From the NCBI RefSeq assembly GCF_014203045.1, contig NZ_JACHIF010000005.1, positions 1 through 64,000 of the forward strand: a DNA stretch of 64,000 bases, written 5' to 3'. The notes beneath the pieces are model-generated. The model was given only the letters and a program-made list of their open reading frames with translations, was not told the origin of the DNA and did no database searches. Source of the stretch: Prosthecobacter dejongeii. GTDB lineage: Bacteria; Verrucomicrobiota; Verrucomicrobiia; Verrucomicrobiales; Verrucomicrobiaceae. Below, piece by piece: positions 1-8,850 of this stretch. A program made the translations under genes and the position numbers. Position 1 is the first letter of the stretch. The number at the start of each line of letters is the position of its first letter.

Positions 1-1602
1 GTGAGCCCGCAGATGCCGGTGAATGGGAAGGGAGAGCAAGCAGCGCTGGCAGAGCTGGTGCAGAGTCGGCATGGAAGTTTGGCGCAGGCGTATCGAATGA
101 GTGAAGTGGGAGAGGCATTGGATACACGGATCCAGAACGTGAATGAGCGAGGGGATACAGTGCCCCCAGTGGCAGGCCGTGACAGCGATGGCGATGGCTT
201 GTCTGACCTGGAGGAAGTCCTTCTGGGAGCTAGCCGCGATACCGTCCTGCGTGTGGGTGATTTTGTAGACCTGAACCTGGGCGCATTCGCCACCGGGGGC
301 CAGACCTTGAAGATCGTGGGCCGCCTACCTGCTGGACTAACATTCAATGCAACCACAGGTCGCCTCAGTGGTGTCTTGAGTGGTACAGCCGCCCTTTATG
401 ACCTGCAATTGCTGGTCATGCAGGGAACCATCCCCCTCAGAGCCTACAATCTACAGTTGACGGTAGAAGCCTTCCCTGCACGTCTCTTGGCTGGTTATGA
501 GGCACTCCTTGTCGGTATTGATGACCTCCCTAAAGGCATCCTGCGCTTGAGCGTGACCCGGCCTAGCCTGTGGACAGGTTCCTTGGAAGTGATCGGCCAG
601 GGCCGCCGTTCTGGGACGGGCAGCTTCGTGCTGGTGCCGGGACGTCAAAGCTCGGAAATACAAATGGTCTTCAAAGGCACAGCTACAGTGCCTCAGGCCA
701 ATGTCACCGTGACCATCAATGCAGAGTCGGCCCTGGTATCCGGCACCTTTACTTCTGGCACTGTGACTGGTGAACTTCGAGGCTTCCGTCTGGCCTCTCT
801 AGGGGGTAGCCCACCGGCCATTCGTAAGCTGAACCTCGTTCTGGATGCAGGTGTGCAAGATGGCGTGACTTATCCCGCAGGTTTTGGCTGGGCCAAAGGC
901 TCCGTCACCACCAAAGGAGCTGTTTCATTCAAAGGTCAACTGGGCGACACCCAGGCCATTACTTTGACCGCTAACTTGGGCGTGACTGGTCAGGCCTTGG
1001 TCTGGACGCAGCCTTATCGGAACAAGGTGGACTCTTACTTCGGTGGTATCGTGCCGTTGCCGAACGTGGGCCAGCCTGAGGCGACGGTGGAACAACTGAC
1101 GCCGGGAACTTGGTGGTTCAAAGCTGCGGATGAGAAGGAACTTAGCTACTTCGCAGGCTTCGCAGAACCTTTGCCCGTCAATGCGGTCGCTGCGGCTTTT
1201 GACACGATTAAAACTTCCGACGAATTGAGCACAGCGCTCGGTTTGACTGCTTCTACTCTGAATGTGGAAATCGAAGGTTCAGGCTTGAGCAGCACCACAG
1301 GTGTGCCTGTCTTACTGCCAACGGCCTTTAACCTTGCGACGAATTTCTCACTCACCACTTCTGCGCCTGTAAGTGGTTCCCCTGCGGCTTGGACGGGTAA
1401 GATCAATAAGGCCGATGGCAGCCTCACCGGCACACTGACCCTACCCGTGACTTCGAGTAACCTCGCCAGCAAAGCTCCGGTCACTGGCGTGTTGCTCCCA
1501 GGTCTCCCATCCGGCAATACCATCGGCGCAGGTCTGATCCGCGTGACAGTGCCCGGTAAGAAAGGGCAGTTCCAGACTTCCTCGCTTTTGATAGAGAAAT
1601 AA
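1..1602 (+). CDS. Secreted Ig-like-fold protein, 5' end cut by window
   Basis: The frame is open from base 1, so the first GTG is probably not the true start and only the C-terminal 533 residues are present. Residues about 61-72 form an Asp-rich calcium-binding-like motif (DSDGDGLSDLEE), as in thrombospondin type 3 repeats. Residues about 80-155 resemble a putative Ig domain (LPAGLTFNATTGRLSG). The rest is Gly/Thr/Val-rich beta-strand sequence with no enzyme motif. It ends 9 bases before the pseudopilin cassette and may be co-transcribed with it, so an extracellular or surface role is likely. Its function is not recognised. The protein could be a substrate of the cassette, which is inference from position only. 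Confidence 0.75.
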   Translation: MSPQMPVNGKGEQAALAELVQSRHGSLAQAYRMSEVGEALDTRIQNVNERGDTVPPVAGRDSDGDGLSDLEEVLLGASRDTVLRVGDFVDLNLGAFATGGQTLKIVGRLPAGLTFNATTGRLSGVLSGTAALYDLQLLVMQGTIPLRAYNLQLTVEAFPARLLAGYEALLVGIDDLPKGILRLSVTRPSLWTGSLEVIGQGRRSGTGSFVLVPGRQSSEIQMVFKGTATVPQANVTVTINAESALVSGTFTSGTVTGELRGFRLASLGGSPPAIRKLNLVLDAGVQDGVTYPAGFGWAKGSVTTKGAVSFKGQLGDTQAITLTANLGVTGQALVWTQPYRNKVDSYFGGIVPLPNVGQPEATVEQLTPGTWWFKAADEKELSYFAGFAEPLPVNAVAAAFDTIKTSDELSTALGLTASTLNVEIEGSGLSSTTGVPVLLPTAFNLATNFSLTTSAPVSGSPAAWTGKINKADGSLTGTLTLPVTSSNLASKAPVTGVLLPGLPSGNTIGAGLIRVTVPGKKGQFQTSSLLIEK

Positions 1603-1611
1603 TACCCCCCA

Positions 1612-4600
1612 ATGCTTACCTCCCACCATCACGCCCCCCCCAGTGATTGTTCAGAGCCCGCCGCCTTACGGTGCTCATCGAGTCTAACGTTCAAGCATGG
1701 GAAGGGGGTGGGGAGTCGGTTGCCGAGAGCCGGATTCACCCTGGTGGTGACGCTCGTCATCCTGGCTGCGGTGACGATTCTGGTCGTAGGTTTATATGGC
1801 ATCGTCTCGCGGGAAAGTCAGACCTCAGCGAGTTACGATGCCGTGGACCAGGCAGATTTAGCCATGCAGTCAGGCTTGGAACATGTGGGTGCCTTACTCA
1901 AAGGCTCCCTGGCTGATGAGTTGGGCGTGGTTTTTTCAGTGCCGCTGACGCCAGCGGTGGATGAAAAACAGAGGCCGCGTGAGATGCTCGTCGCTGCTAA
2001 TTACGACGTGTCTTCCAAGCTGTGGAAATACCAGCCTCTAGCTTCAGGGGTTGCCCGCCCGGTGGATGGGGACAAGCTTAAAATGCCGCCCGCGCAGTTT
2101 GAGAAACTACCTGCCAAAGATCCCACCGTCGGCCCCTCCGTGGAGGTGAATGAACTGGAAGCGAGAAGGCTGCCTGCTCCTGAACCGTGGATGGCCCGCG
2201 TGCCTCGTTACTGGATGCAAATGACCCTGCCTTCTGAGGAGAAAACTCCACAAGGTGAAGAAGGGGAACAAGAAGAAGATCCCAATGCGGAAAAGCTGGT
2301 GGCCAGGTATTCATTTTATGTGGAAGACCTGCAAAGCAAACTGAGCCTCGCCAATTCAGGGATTCATGACAGCGATAGGGACCTCCCTCATTTCCAACCC
2401 GATTTGGTGGATACCCTGACTCCTCTGATCCCGAATTTACCGGGCATAAAAGTTGATCCCGGTGGTCGTTGGCGGCGGCAGCCTACTTCCGTCTGGACCC
2501 TGCTGCGCCCGGATCTGGAACCTATCAATGCTGACGCCTTGCCTAAAACAGTCAATGCCATGCATCGCCGCCTCACGGCGATTAATTCCAAACGCCTCGC
2601 TTTTAGCCCCGAAATGTGGCGTGAATTGCTCATCACGCCAGATCCACTGACGAACTGGCCAGGGCTGGATATCGTGCGCCTAAATGGCCCCGAAGCACGG
2701 TTGGCTAACGGATCCCTCGCAGATCCGCAGTTGCGGGCTTTGGAGGAGAACACCACAGGTTACCTCAAGCCCTATGATGAATTGGCGCTCGTACCCCATG
2801 GCCCTGGCTTTGCCAACGGCGGTGAACGGAAGAAGAATCTCAACGAGTATTTGATCAAGATCGGCGCGAATACGTCCCAGACAGATCATCAGAAAATGAC
2901 GGACGCCGTGGATGAAATTGCGGCGCACATTGACCGTCATTTGCCTGACTTTAGCAAAAGGGCAGGAGGTTATCCACTGCCCCGGAGTCAAGTGATCACT
3001 CAGCGTGACAAACACCAGATGGCCTACCTGAAAAACCTGGCGGCGGGCATGCTGGATTACGCAGACAAAGACTCTTACCCTTCCATCAATGTGGCCAAGG
3101 GGGGAGCGGGAAATGAGAACGATGAGGCTAACATTGAGTATCGCGGCATGGATTCCTTCCCGCTGGTGAATGAATACTGGCAGCGCCACCGCTTTGAGAC
3201 TTACCTTGGCCGTGAAGTGGAGGTTTCCCTAACCGATTATGTCGAATTGTGGAATCCCACGAATCATCCAATCAAGGGCCGTATCACGTGCTGTTTTGAG
3301 TATCGGGGTGAATTTTCAGTCAATTCACGCACCTACCCAGTGATGTCATCCATGGCGAATGTTGTGCGTGGTCGGCCTCCTTCGACAACACCTGGTCTTT
3401 CGGGAATGTGGTTTGGAGAAAAAGTGATCGATCTACAGCCGAATGAGATCATCGTTTTGGCCTTTGATCCGGTGGTCTTCAAACTGGATGGCGGTGCTTT
3501 GGGTAACGTCGCAGGGGTGCGTTACAAAGGTGACAATGTCACGGATGGTTTTAACGATGAGCGCACCAGTCGCTATCGCTTAGCCTTCTGCCCAGAGGGT
3601 TCGGCAGACTTCACGGTTGTGGATCTTCCGTTTGCCCCCTTGGAGCGTTATGAAATGACCACCAGCCTGAGCAATCGTCAGCGTTTCAATGTCAATCAAC
3701 CTGGTTTGGCATATCGTGTTCGTGATAAAAAATGGGCTTTTAACGTGGGCGATACTCGTGCGGCTTATTACATTGATTACCATCAGGAAGTGATTGATTA
3801 CGATGATGGCTCCAGCCCATGGGGACGTAACTTCCGTCGTTTTGATAACCTAGCTGGTGAGGCCCGCACTTATCTCTGGCCGGATGGTGGACACAACAGT
3901 TTGCCTTGCCCGACGCGTATCGGATCGGTTTTGAGAAATCCTGATGACATCACCATGCGCAATGAAGTGAACGCCAACAACAATGTGGCTGAGCGACAAA
4001 AATTTGTGCAGCGCATTTCCAACGTCGGGCGCTTTTACAGCATGAGTGAACTGGGACATATTTTCGATCCCATCATGTGGAGTCCGCGAAACACCATCTG
4101 GAGTGACTCGGATATGCTCCCGGGTGACTTACTCCGGTATGATGAACATGCGGATCTGAATCCTGAGATTCTTAGTACGGATCCCAAGAGCAATGAACTG
4201 GATGCGCACAAACGTTTCTGTGGCGGCAATTCTTTACGCATCGGCCGTGTGGAGCACAGCTTATTCCGCCCAGACTACCGTGACAAGCCTGACAAAGGCC
4301 GTCCTCTGAACCGTGGCATGGCTGCCACATCCCTCCTGGATCTTTTTCACTGTGGAGATCCCAATGCACTGGAAACTGACACGCAACGCTACACGGGCCC
4401 GCTCACGCGCATTGATGGCCATGTGAATGTCAATACCGCTAGCCGTGAAACTTTGCGGGCCGTGGTGGCAGGTCGATTGGCGGCGGATCCGCTTTTGAAG
4501 AAAGACAGCATGGATCCCGATCCGGATAGCAAAAAACCGACCGTCTTGCTGGCTCCATCCAGAAATCGCACGGAGGCTCAGGCAGACATCATTGCCACAG

Positions 4601-5016
4601 CCATCATCGAAAATCGCCCCTACATCACGCCGGCGGAAGTGGCCGAAAAAGCCATCTTGTCTGCCAAGGATGAGGAGAATTTGAAGAAGGATGATGAGTT
4701 GCCACCGCTGAAAGCCAACTGGCCTGTGTTTGGTTATACCAAGCGAGATCCCAACGATGATCGGCGTGTGATTCCTGAATGGAGCGATGCCGCGGCGGAG
4801 GAGCTTTTCTCACGGCTTTACAACAATAGCACGGTTCGCAGTCGTCATTTTCAAGTCGTCGTGACTGGCCAAACGGTGAAGATCGGACGTGAAGGAAATA
4901 CCCGTGTGGTGGCCACTCGTTCCCGCCTTTTCCATCTGTTTGTTAGGCCTGTGCGGAACGCCGATGGCACTTTGCAGAAGCAAGAGGTCGAAATCACCTA
5001 TTCCAGGCCTCTGTAA
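1612..5016 (+). CDS. Verru_Chthon cassette protein A (GspK-like giant pseudopilin)
   Basis: A 1134-residue protein with a type IV prepilin signature at residues 41-60: GFTLVVTL followed by a hydrophobic helix. The usual Glu at position 5 of the mature chain is Val, as in GspK minor pseudopilins. Residues about 940-1010 carry another GspK-like signature, NVNTASRETLRAVVAG, followed by an Ala/Ile-rich helical segment. This matches the large first member of the Verru_Chthon cassette, which is named in protein-family collections but has no known function. The leader from ATG 1612 is unusually long (40 residues). A GTG at 1708 would give a normal short leader. The protein probably sits in the inner membrane as part of a pseudopilus tip complex with the next three genes. 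Confidence 0.88.
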   Translation: MLTSHHHAPPSDCSEPAALRCSSSLTFKHGKGVGSRLPRAGFTLVVTLVILAAVTILVVGLYGIVSRESQTSASYDAVDQADLAMQSGLEHVGALLKGSLADELGVVFSVPLTPAVDEKQRPREMLVAANYDVSSKLWKYQPLASGVARPVDGDKLKMPPAQFEKLPAKDPTVGPSVEVNELEARRLPAPEPWMARVPRYWMQMTLPSEEKTPQGEEGEQEEDPNAEKLVARYSFYVEDLQSKLSLANSGIHDSDRDLPHFQPDLVDTLTPLIPNLPGIKVDPGGRWRRQPTSVWTLLRPDLEPINADALPKTVNAMHRRLTAINSKRLAFSPEMWRELLITPDPLTNWPGLDIVRLNGPEARLANGSLADPQLRALEENTTGYLKPYDELALVPHGPGFANGGERKKNLNEYLIKIGANTSQTDHQKMTDAVDEIAAHIDRHLPDFSKRAGGYPLPRSQVITQRDKHQMAYLKNLAAGMLDYADKDSYPSINVAKGGAGNENDEANIEYRGMDSFPLVNEYWQRHRFETYLGREVEVSLTDYVELWNPTNHPIKGRITCCFEYRGEFSVNSRTYPVMSSMANVVRGRPPSTTPGLSGMWFGEKVIDLQPNEIIVLAFDPVVFKLDGGALGNVAGVRYKGDNVTDGFNDERTSRYRLAFCPEGSADFTVVDLPFAPLERYEMTTSLSNRQRFNVNQPGLAYRVRDKKWAFNVGDTRAAYYIDYHQEVIDYDDGSSPWGRNFRRFDNLAGEARTYLWPDGGHNSLPCPTRIGSVLRNPDDITMRNEVNANNNVAERQKFVQRISNVGRFYSMSELGHIFDPIMWSPRNTIWSDSDMLPGDLLRYDEHADLNPEILSTDPKSNELDAHKRFCGGNSLRIGRVEHSLFRPDYRDKPDKGRPLNRGMAATSLLDLFHCGDPNALETDTQRYTGPLTRIDGHVNVNTASRETLRAVVAGRLAADPLLKKDSMDPDPDSKKPTVLLAPSRNRTEAQADIIATAIIENRPYITPAEVAEKAILSAKDEENLKKDDELPPLKANWPVFGYTKRDPNDDRRVIPEWSDAAAEELFSRLYNNSTVRSRHFQVVVTGQTVKIGREGNTRVVATRSRLFHLFVRPVRNADGTLQKQEVEITYSRPL

Positions 5017-5128
5017 CAACAAGGCAGCATAACCAAAAGCAGTGTCTAACAAAATTGACACATTGCATCGGTTGTTCGTTCGCATTTTTGAGCGAACTAA
5101 CCGGGCGCAGGAAAGTTGCTTTAACACT

Positions 5129-5824
5129 ATGTTGATCCCCCCTTCATTCACGCGCCGACAAACGCATTTCCGTAGGCTGAAAATGCGACAAAACGGTTTC
5201 TCCATGCTGGAGATCCTCGTCGTCATCGGCGTCATGACCTTTATGGTTGGCCTTGTGCTCGGTAGCACCGGGGCCATCAATGGTACACAGGGCATGACTG
5301 CCATGCACCAAGTCACCGCCATGTGCGACCTCGCCCGGTCCCGCTCCCTTCGCGGCGAAGGCACCATCCTTTTAGCCTTTGCCGCGAAAAATTCCGGTAC
5401 GACGGGCCAGCCCTATCGTTCGGCTATACTCTGTGCGGAAGATGCTACGACGGAGGACCCTGAGGACTACGTGGCTATTTCGGAGTGGTATCACTTGCCG
5501 GCCGGTTACGTTTTCACGAACATTGAAGCCGCTTCTGAGAGTGCCGGTGGAAACGTCTTCAAGCTTACGAATGCGAGTCGTAAGATCAAGCTGCCAGGGA
5601 CGATGGATCTGGTGGAATTGCCGTGCATTGGCTTTGGCTCGCTGGGTGAGGTGGTCATTCCTGAGCCGGATACCAACACTCTAGAATCCATGTTGATCGC
5701 CATCGCGGAAGGCCAGGCCGATGTGGATGGCCCTTTGACCCGCAAAGGCGGGACGCATGTCCCTGAAGAATGCCGCTGGATCGCGGTTCGCAGAAACTCT
5801 GGATCCCCGATGATCTTGCCATGA
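5129..5824 (+). CDS. Verru_Chthon cassette protein D-like pseudopilin (GspH-like)
   Basis: The prepilin cleavage and methylation motif is GFSMLEILVV, with the conserved Glu at position 5, followed by a hydrophobic helix and a Cys-containing globular domain. Size and order fit the GspH-like member of the cassette. ATG 5129 has an AGGAAAG about 13 bases upstream. ATG 5183, four codons before the motif Gly, is an alternative that gives a very short leader. The frame is also open upstream to 5042. The stop overlaps the start of the next gene as ATGA, which implies translational coupling. Assignment to subfamily D rests on the N-terminus and gene order, not on a search. Confidence 0.82.
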   Translation: MLIPPSFTRRQTHFRRLKMRQNGFSMLEILVVIGVMTFMVGLVLGSTGAINGTQGMTAMHQVTAMCDLARSRSLRGEGTILLAFAAKNSGTTGQPYRSAILCAEDATTEDPEDYVAISEWYHLPAGYVFTNIEAASESAGGNVFKLTNASRKIKLPGTMDLVELPCIGFGSLGEVVIPEPDTNTLESMLIAIAEGQADVDGPLTRKGGTHVPEECRWIAVRRNSGSPMILP

Positions 5825-6321
5825 TGACTCCTCCCCTCCAAAATCTTACCGTCAGCCTGCAGAAATCCTCCATGGGCTTCAGCTTGGTGGAATGTATCCT
5901 TTCCGTCGCCATCACAGTTACCAGTCTGCTCACCGTCATCGGCATGCTCATGGGCACGCTGGGGGTGGCCAGTGACTCCAAGCAGGAAACCACCACGGGC
6001 GTGCTGATTCGTCAGCTCGCTGGTGAGATCAAAGACATGACTCCACCGGCGAAGCCCGAAGACGAGCCTGAGCCGCTCATTGTGCTGGTGGATGAAACGA
6101 TGAAGATCCTGGAACACAGCCGTTTCAATAACAGCAATGTGAAAGAGTCTTACAATACGGGCAGCCAGCTCGCTTCGGCAGCATCCTTTGCCCGCATTGA
6201 CCGTGTGCCAGATCCTGAAAACACCCTCATGGACCGTATTGTCATTCGTGTGGAGTCACCAGCCTCTGCACCCGCAGAAAATCGGCAGGTGCGGAAGTAC
6301 GCGGCTTTGTGCCCTAAATGA
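5821..6321 (+). CDS. Verru_Chthon cassette protein B-like pseudopilin (GspI-like)
   Basis: A 166-residue pseudopilin with the motif GFSLVECILSVAI about 18 residues from the start; Glu is at position 5 and Cys follows it. The N-terminal helix is followed by a small globular domain. The frame extends upstream to 5770, but ATG 5821 overlaps the previous stop in an ATGA arrangement and gives a normal leader length, so it is preferred. It most resembles GspI-type minor pseudopilins, the usual bridge between GspJ and GspK at the tip of a type II secretion pseudopilus. That comparison is inference from N-terminus, length and neighbours. Confidence 0.82.
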   Translation: MMTPPLQNLTVSLQKSSMGFSLVECILSVAITVTSLLTVIGMLMGTLGVASDSKQETTTGVLIRQLAGEIKDMTPPAKPEDEPEPLIVLVDETMKILEHSRFNNSNVKESYNTGSQLASAASFARIDRVPDPENTLMDRIVIRVESPASAPAENRQVRKYAALCPK

Positions 6322-6350
6322 TTGGTTAGGCCAGGACCTTTGATAAGATC

Positions 6351-7271
6351 ATGACCCCCGCATCCCGCCTGCCCCATGCTGCAAAAAACAGACAGGGCTT
6401 CTCTCTGATCGAGCTGCTCGTCAGTGTTGCCGTGGCTTTCATCTTGGTGGCAGCTCTCATGCAGAGCATGGTCTCGTCCTTGGATTCTTGGACGAACCAG
6501 GAAAAGGTGTTTTCCAGCCAGCGTGAAGGTCGCGCCGCCTTGCGAGTCTTGGCGGATGATCTAGCCTCCATTGTGATCATGCCTGGCGATGGTCCATTGG
6601 CCGAGGACCCTCAGGCGATGACGGGGCGTAAACCGCTACGCTTCCTGGTGCAAAAAGGTCCACCCACATCTCCCACGACCACTCGCCTCGCTTTCCTGCG
6701 CAGCGTCAAACGTGCCACAAAAGGCACAGACAGTGGCCGGGGAGATCTACAACTGGTGCTTTATGGCATCGCTCTCACACCCGATGGTGGAGCCAGTGGG
6801 GCGGAGACCGACGCGAACAGCCAGAAGCTACTTCGCAGGGAGTACTCTGCTGCTGAAACCTTCCGCAGGCTGGAAGGGCATCGCGTGGGAGGGCAGCCCC
6901 TGATTTTTGAAGAGGATTGGCAGCAACTCGAAAACCTCGCTGAGGCAGACAACCAAGCTGCCACCACGGGTGTGCGTAATGCCGTCCTGGCTCATGATGT
7001 GATCCGGTTTGAGTGCAAGCCTTTGGAAAACATGATGCCAAACCCACCCGTGGCACAGGAATGGCCGTCTGACCAGATGCCCAAGTGGGTGGAGGTGACA
7101 CTGCGAGTGACGAACCGGCAAACCGGGCGTCTTTTGAAGACGGCGGAAGACTGGCGCGGAGAGGGCGTCCGCTCCACAGCCATCTCGAATGGCACCCCCG
7201 ATGTTTACGAAGATGATGCCGAGGTGCGCACCTTTTCCATGCGTCTGCGCCTGCCTTCGCTTTCACTTTGA
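6351..7271 (+). CDS. Verru_Chthon cassette protein C-like pseudopilin (GspJ-like)
   Basis: A 306-residue protein starting at ATG 6351. The prepilin motif GFSLIELLVSVAV lies at residues 16-28 (Glu at position 5), followed by the QREGRAALRVLADDL segment that resembles the helix-to-domain junction of GspJ. The C-terminal part has the WVEVTLRVTNR strand typical of GspJ-like folds. It is the fourth pseudopilin-type gene in a row, 29 bases after the third, and completes a set equivalent to GspH-I-J-K. No ATPase, platform protein, secretin or prepilin peptidase gene lies in the window, so the complex must borrow those from elsewhere in the genome. Confidence 0.83.
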   Translation: MTPASRLPHAAKNRQGFSLIELLVSVAVAFILVAALMQSMVSSLDSWTNQEKVFSSQREGRAALRVLADDLASIVIMPGDGPLAEDPQAMTGRKPLRFLVQKGPPTSPTTTRLAFLRSVKRATKGTDSGRGDLQLVLYGIALTPDGGASGAETDANSQKLLRREYSAAETFRRLEGHRVGGQPLIFEEDWQQLENLAEADNQAATTGVRNAVLAHDVIRFECKPLENMMPNPPVAQEWPSDQMPKWVEVTLRVTNRQTGRLLKTAEDWRGEGVRSTAISNGTPDVYEDDAEVRTFSMRLRLPSLSL

Positions 7272-7312
7272 TGGGTGCTTTTACCTCTGCTTCATCCCCT
7301 TTTTGATTTGTT

Positions 7313-8074
7313 ATGAGTGACTCTCTGAAAAAGGCCCTTTTCCACGGTCGCCGCCGTGCTCTTATTCATTTTACGTGGGTAGCAGCCAGCCTGTTGCCGC
7401 TTCCATTGGTGTCTCAAGAGGCGGCGCCCAAAGACGCACCCGTGGGCCTGGAGATTCCCACAGATCTTGGGTTCATTCGTTTGGTCAATGCGGTGGGTAT
7501 GTCTGGTAGGCTGAAGGTCACTGTGGACGGCATCGAAGCAGACCCCGCCGGCTTCAAAGCAGGCTTTGCTACAAATGGCATCGGCCTAAGCCCAAAAAAC
7601 TATCAGGTCGAGCTGGAGCATGAATCTCTAGGCAAAGGCAGCGTCCAGGTGCCCCTCCAGACGGGCCAGATCACCACTGTGATTGCCTACATGACTGAGA
7701 AGCCTGAAAAAGGCGAAAAAGCCAAAGCGACTGCCAAAAAAGAGGCTGAGAAAAAAGGCCCTCGTCTCGGCTGGTACGTGGACCAATCTCCCGCAAGTCC
7801 TCCCGATGTGAAGGAATCGGTCCTGAGCTTGATGCAATTCACACCTTCCGAGTCATTGGATTTTAAGGTGGTGAATACCCCCGTCTCCACTGGGGCCGAA
7901 AAGCCGACCCGCGTTCCGATCACCAACGCCATGGGATCTTTCCCAGATGTGTTCTACCAAGGCAAAATCGTTTGTGGCCTCAACTTCCAATTTCGCGCGG
8001 ATCAGTTCGTGGTTTTCTATGCTGGTGAAGACGGCAATCTGAAGTGCATCACCATGCGAAATGACGTGCAGTAG
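7313..8074 (+). CDS. Secreted protein of unknown function behind the pseudopilin cassette
   Basis: A 253-residue protein with a basic N-terminus and hydrophobic stretch (about residues 13-35) ending near VSQEA, consistent with Sec export. Residues 45-125 look like a small beta domain with spaced Gly and charged strands, weakly reminiscent of DUF4397 or AlgF-type carrier domains. A Lys/Ala/Glu-rich linker follows (about 130-150), then a second beta-rich part with one Cys pair. No catalytic motif is visible. It begins 41 bases after the fourth pseudopilin gene and is probably the last gene of that operon, so it may be a cargo or accessory protein of the cassette. Confidence 0.72.
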   Translation: MSDSLKKALFHGRRRALIHFTWVAASLLPLPLVSQEAAPKDAPVGLEIPTDLGFIRLVNAVGMSGRLKVTVDGIEADPAGFKAGFATNGIGLSPKNYQVELEHESLGKGSVQVPLQTGQITTVIAYMTEKPEKGEKAKATAKKEAEKKGPRLGWYVDQSPASPPDVKESVLSLMQFTPSESLDFKVVNTPVSTGAEKPTRVPITNAMGSFPDVFYQGKIVCGLNFQFRADQFVVFYAGEDGNLKCITMRNDVQ

Positions 8075-8232
8075 CCGGTTGCTATGATCCGATGAAAAAG
8101 CTCGCCACGGCTTGCTGGGGCAGGGGTGTAGATTTCTACCAGCCGGGTGGATACGTCCATTTTTTGCGGCTCAATCGTATGTTCGGCAGATGATTCCTAT
8201 GACAGGAATTTATCCTTTGGCACTCCCGTCTT

Positions 8233-8703
8233 ATGAAAACGAACATCGGTATTTCAGACAAGAATCGCAAAGAAGTCTCCACCCTTTTGGGCAAACTCCT
8301 CGCAGATGAGTTTGTGCTCTATACCAAGACTCGCAATGCCCACTGGAATGTCGTGGGTCCTGACTTCCATGCCATGCATCTGTTCTTTGAGGACCAGTAT
8401 GGCAAGCTCGAGGGGTTCATTGATGACATCGCCGAACGCATCCGTTCTCTGGCCAACCCCGCTTTGGGTTCCATGAAGGAACTCTTGGCAGCGACTCGGC
8501 TGAAAGAGGAGAAAGGCGAACTGAAAAGCTCGGCCGAATTCCTCAAGCTGCTATTACAGGATCACGAGCAGATCATCCGCCAGATCCGTGAAGACGCCCC
8601 GCGCTGTGAAGAACTGGGCGATGACGGCAGCAATGATTTTCTGGTCGGCCTTCTGGAGGAACACGAAAAGATGGCCTGGATGCTACGCTCTTGCCTTGGT
8701 TGA
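8233..8703 (+). CDS. dps: Dps family ferritin-like DNA-protection protein
   Basis: A 156-residue protein of normal Dps length. It has the ferroxidase signature: His37 in NAHWNV, His49 with Glu53 in HLFFEDQ, and Asp64 with Glu68 in DDIAERI, at the spacing found in Dps dodecamers. Such proteins oxidise Fe(II) with peroxide at the inter-subunit site, store the iron and protect DNA in stress or stationary phase. It stands alone between a secreted protein and a large cytochrome fusion, with its own upstream region of about 160 bases. No OxyR or Fur site could be assigned by eye. The N-terminus is short and only mildly basic, so direct DNA binding through an N-terminal tail is uncertain. Confidence 0.95.
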   Translation: MKTNIGISDKNRKEVSTLLGKLLADEFVLYTKTRNAHWNVVGPDFHAMHLFFEDQYGKLEGFIDDIAERIRSLANPALGSMKELLAATRLKEEKGELKSSAEFLKLLLQDHEQIIRQIREDAPRCEELGDDGSNDFLVGLLEEHEKMAWMLRSCLG

Positions 8704-8850
8704 GGTTTTCTCGGGAAATTCTCGGGTGTTGAAGAGGCTTTTCGGCTCCCACTAGGAAAGCTGCCAGGCAACAAAATCACCGGTTTGTAAAAAACTTTGT
8801 CCGGTTTTCCGGGCTGGTGCGGTATATCCGTCCCTGCCTGAATTCCGACC

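Noticed and set aside
5054..5090. TTGACA before the GspH-like gene as a promoter
   Set aside because: No acceptable -10 box at the right spacing; the gene is more likely in the cassette operon.
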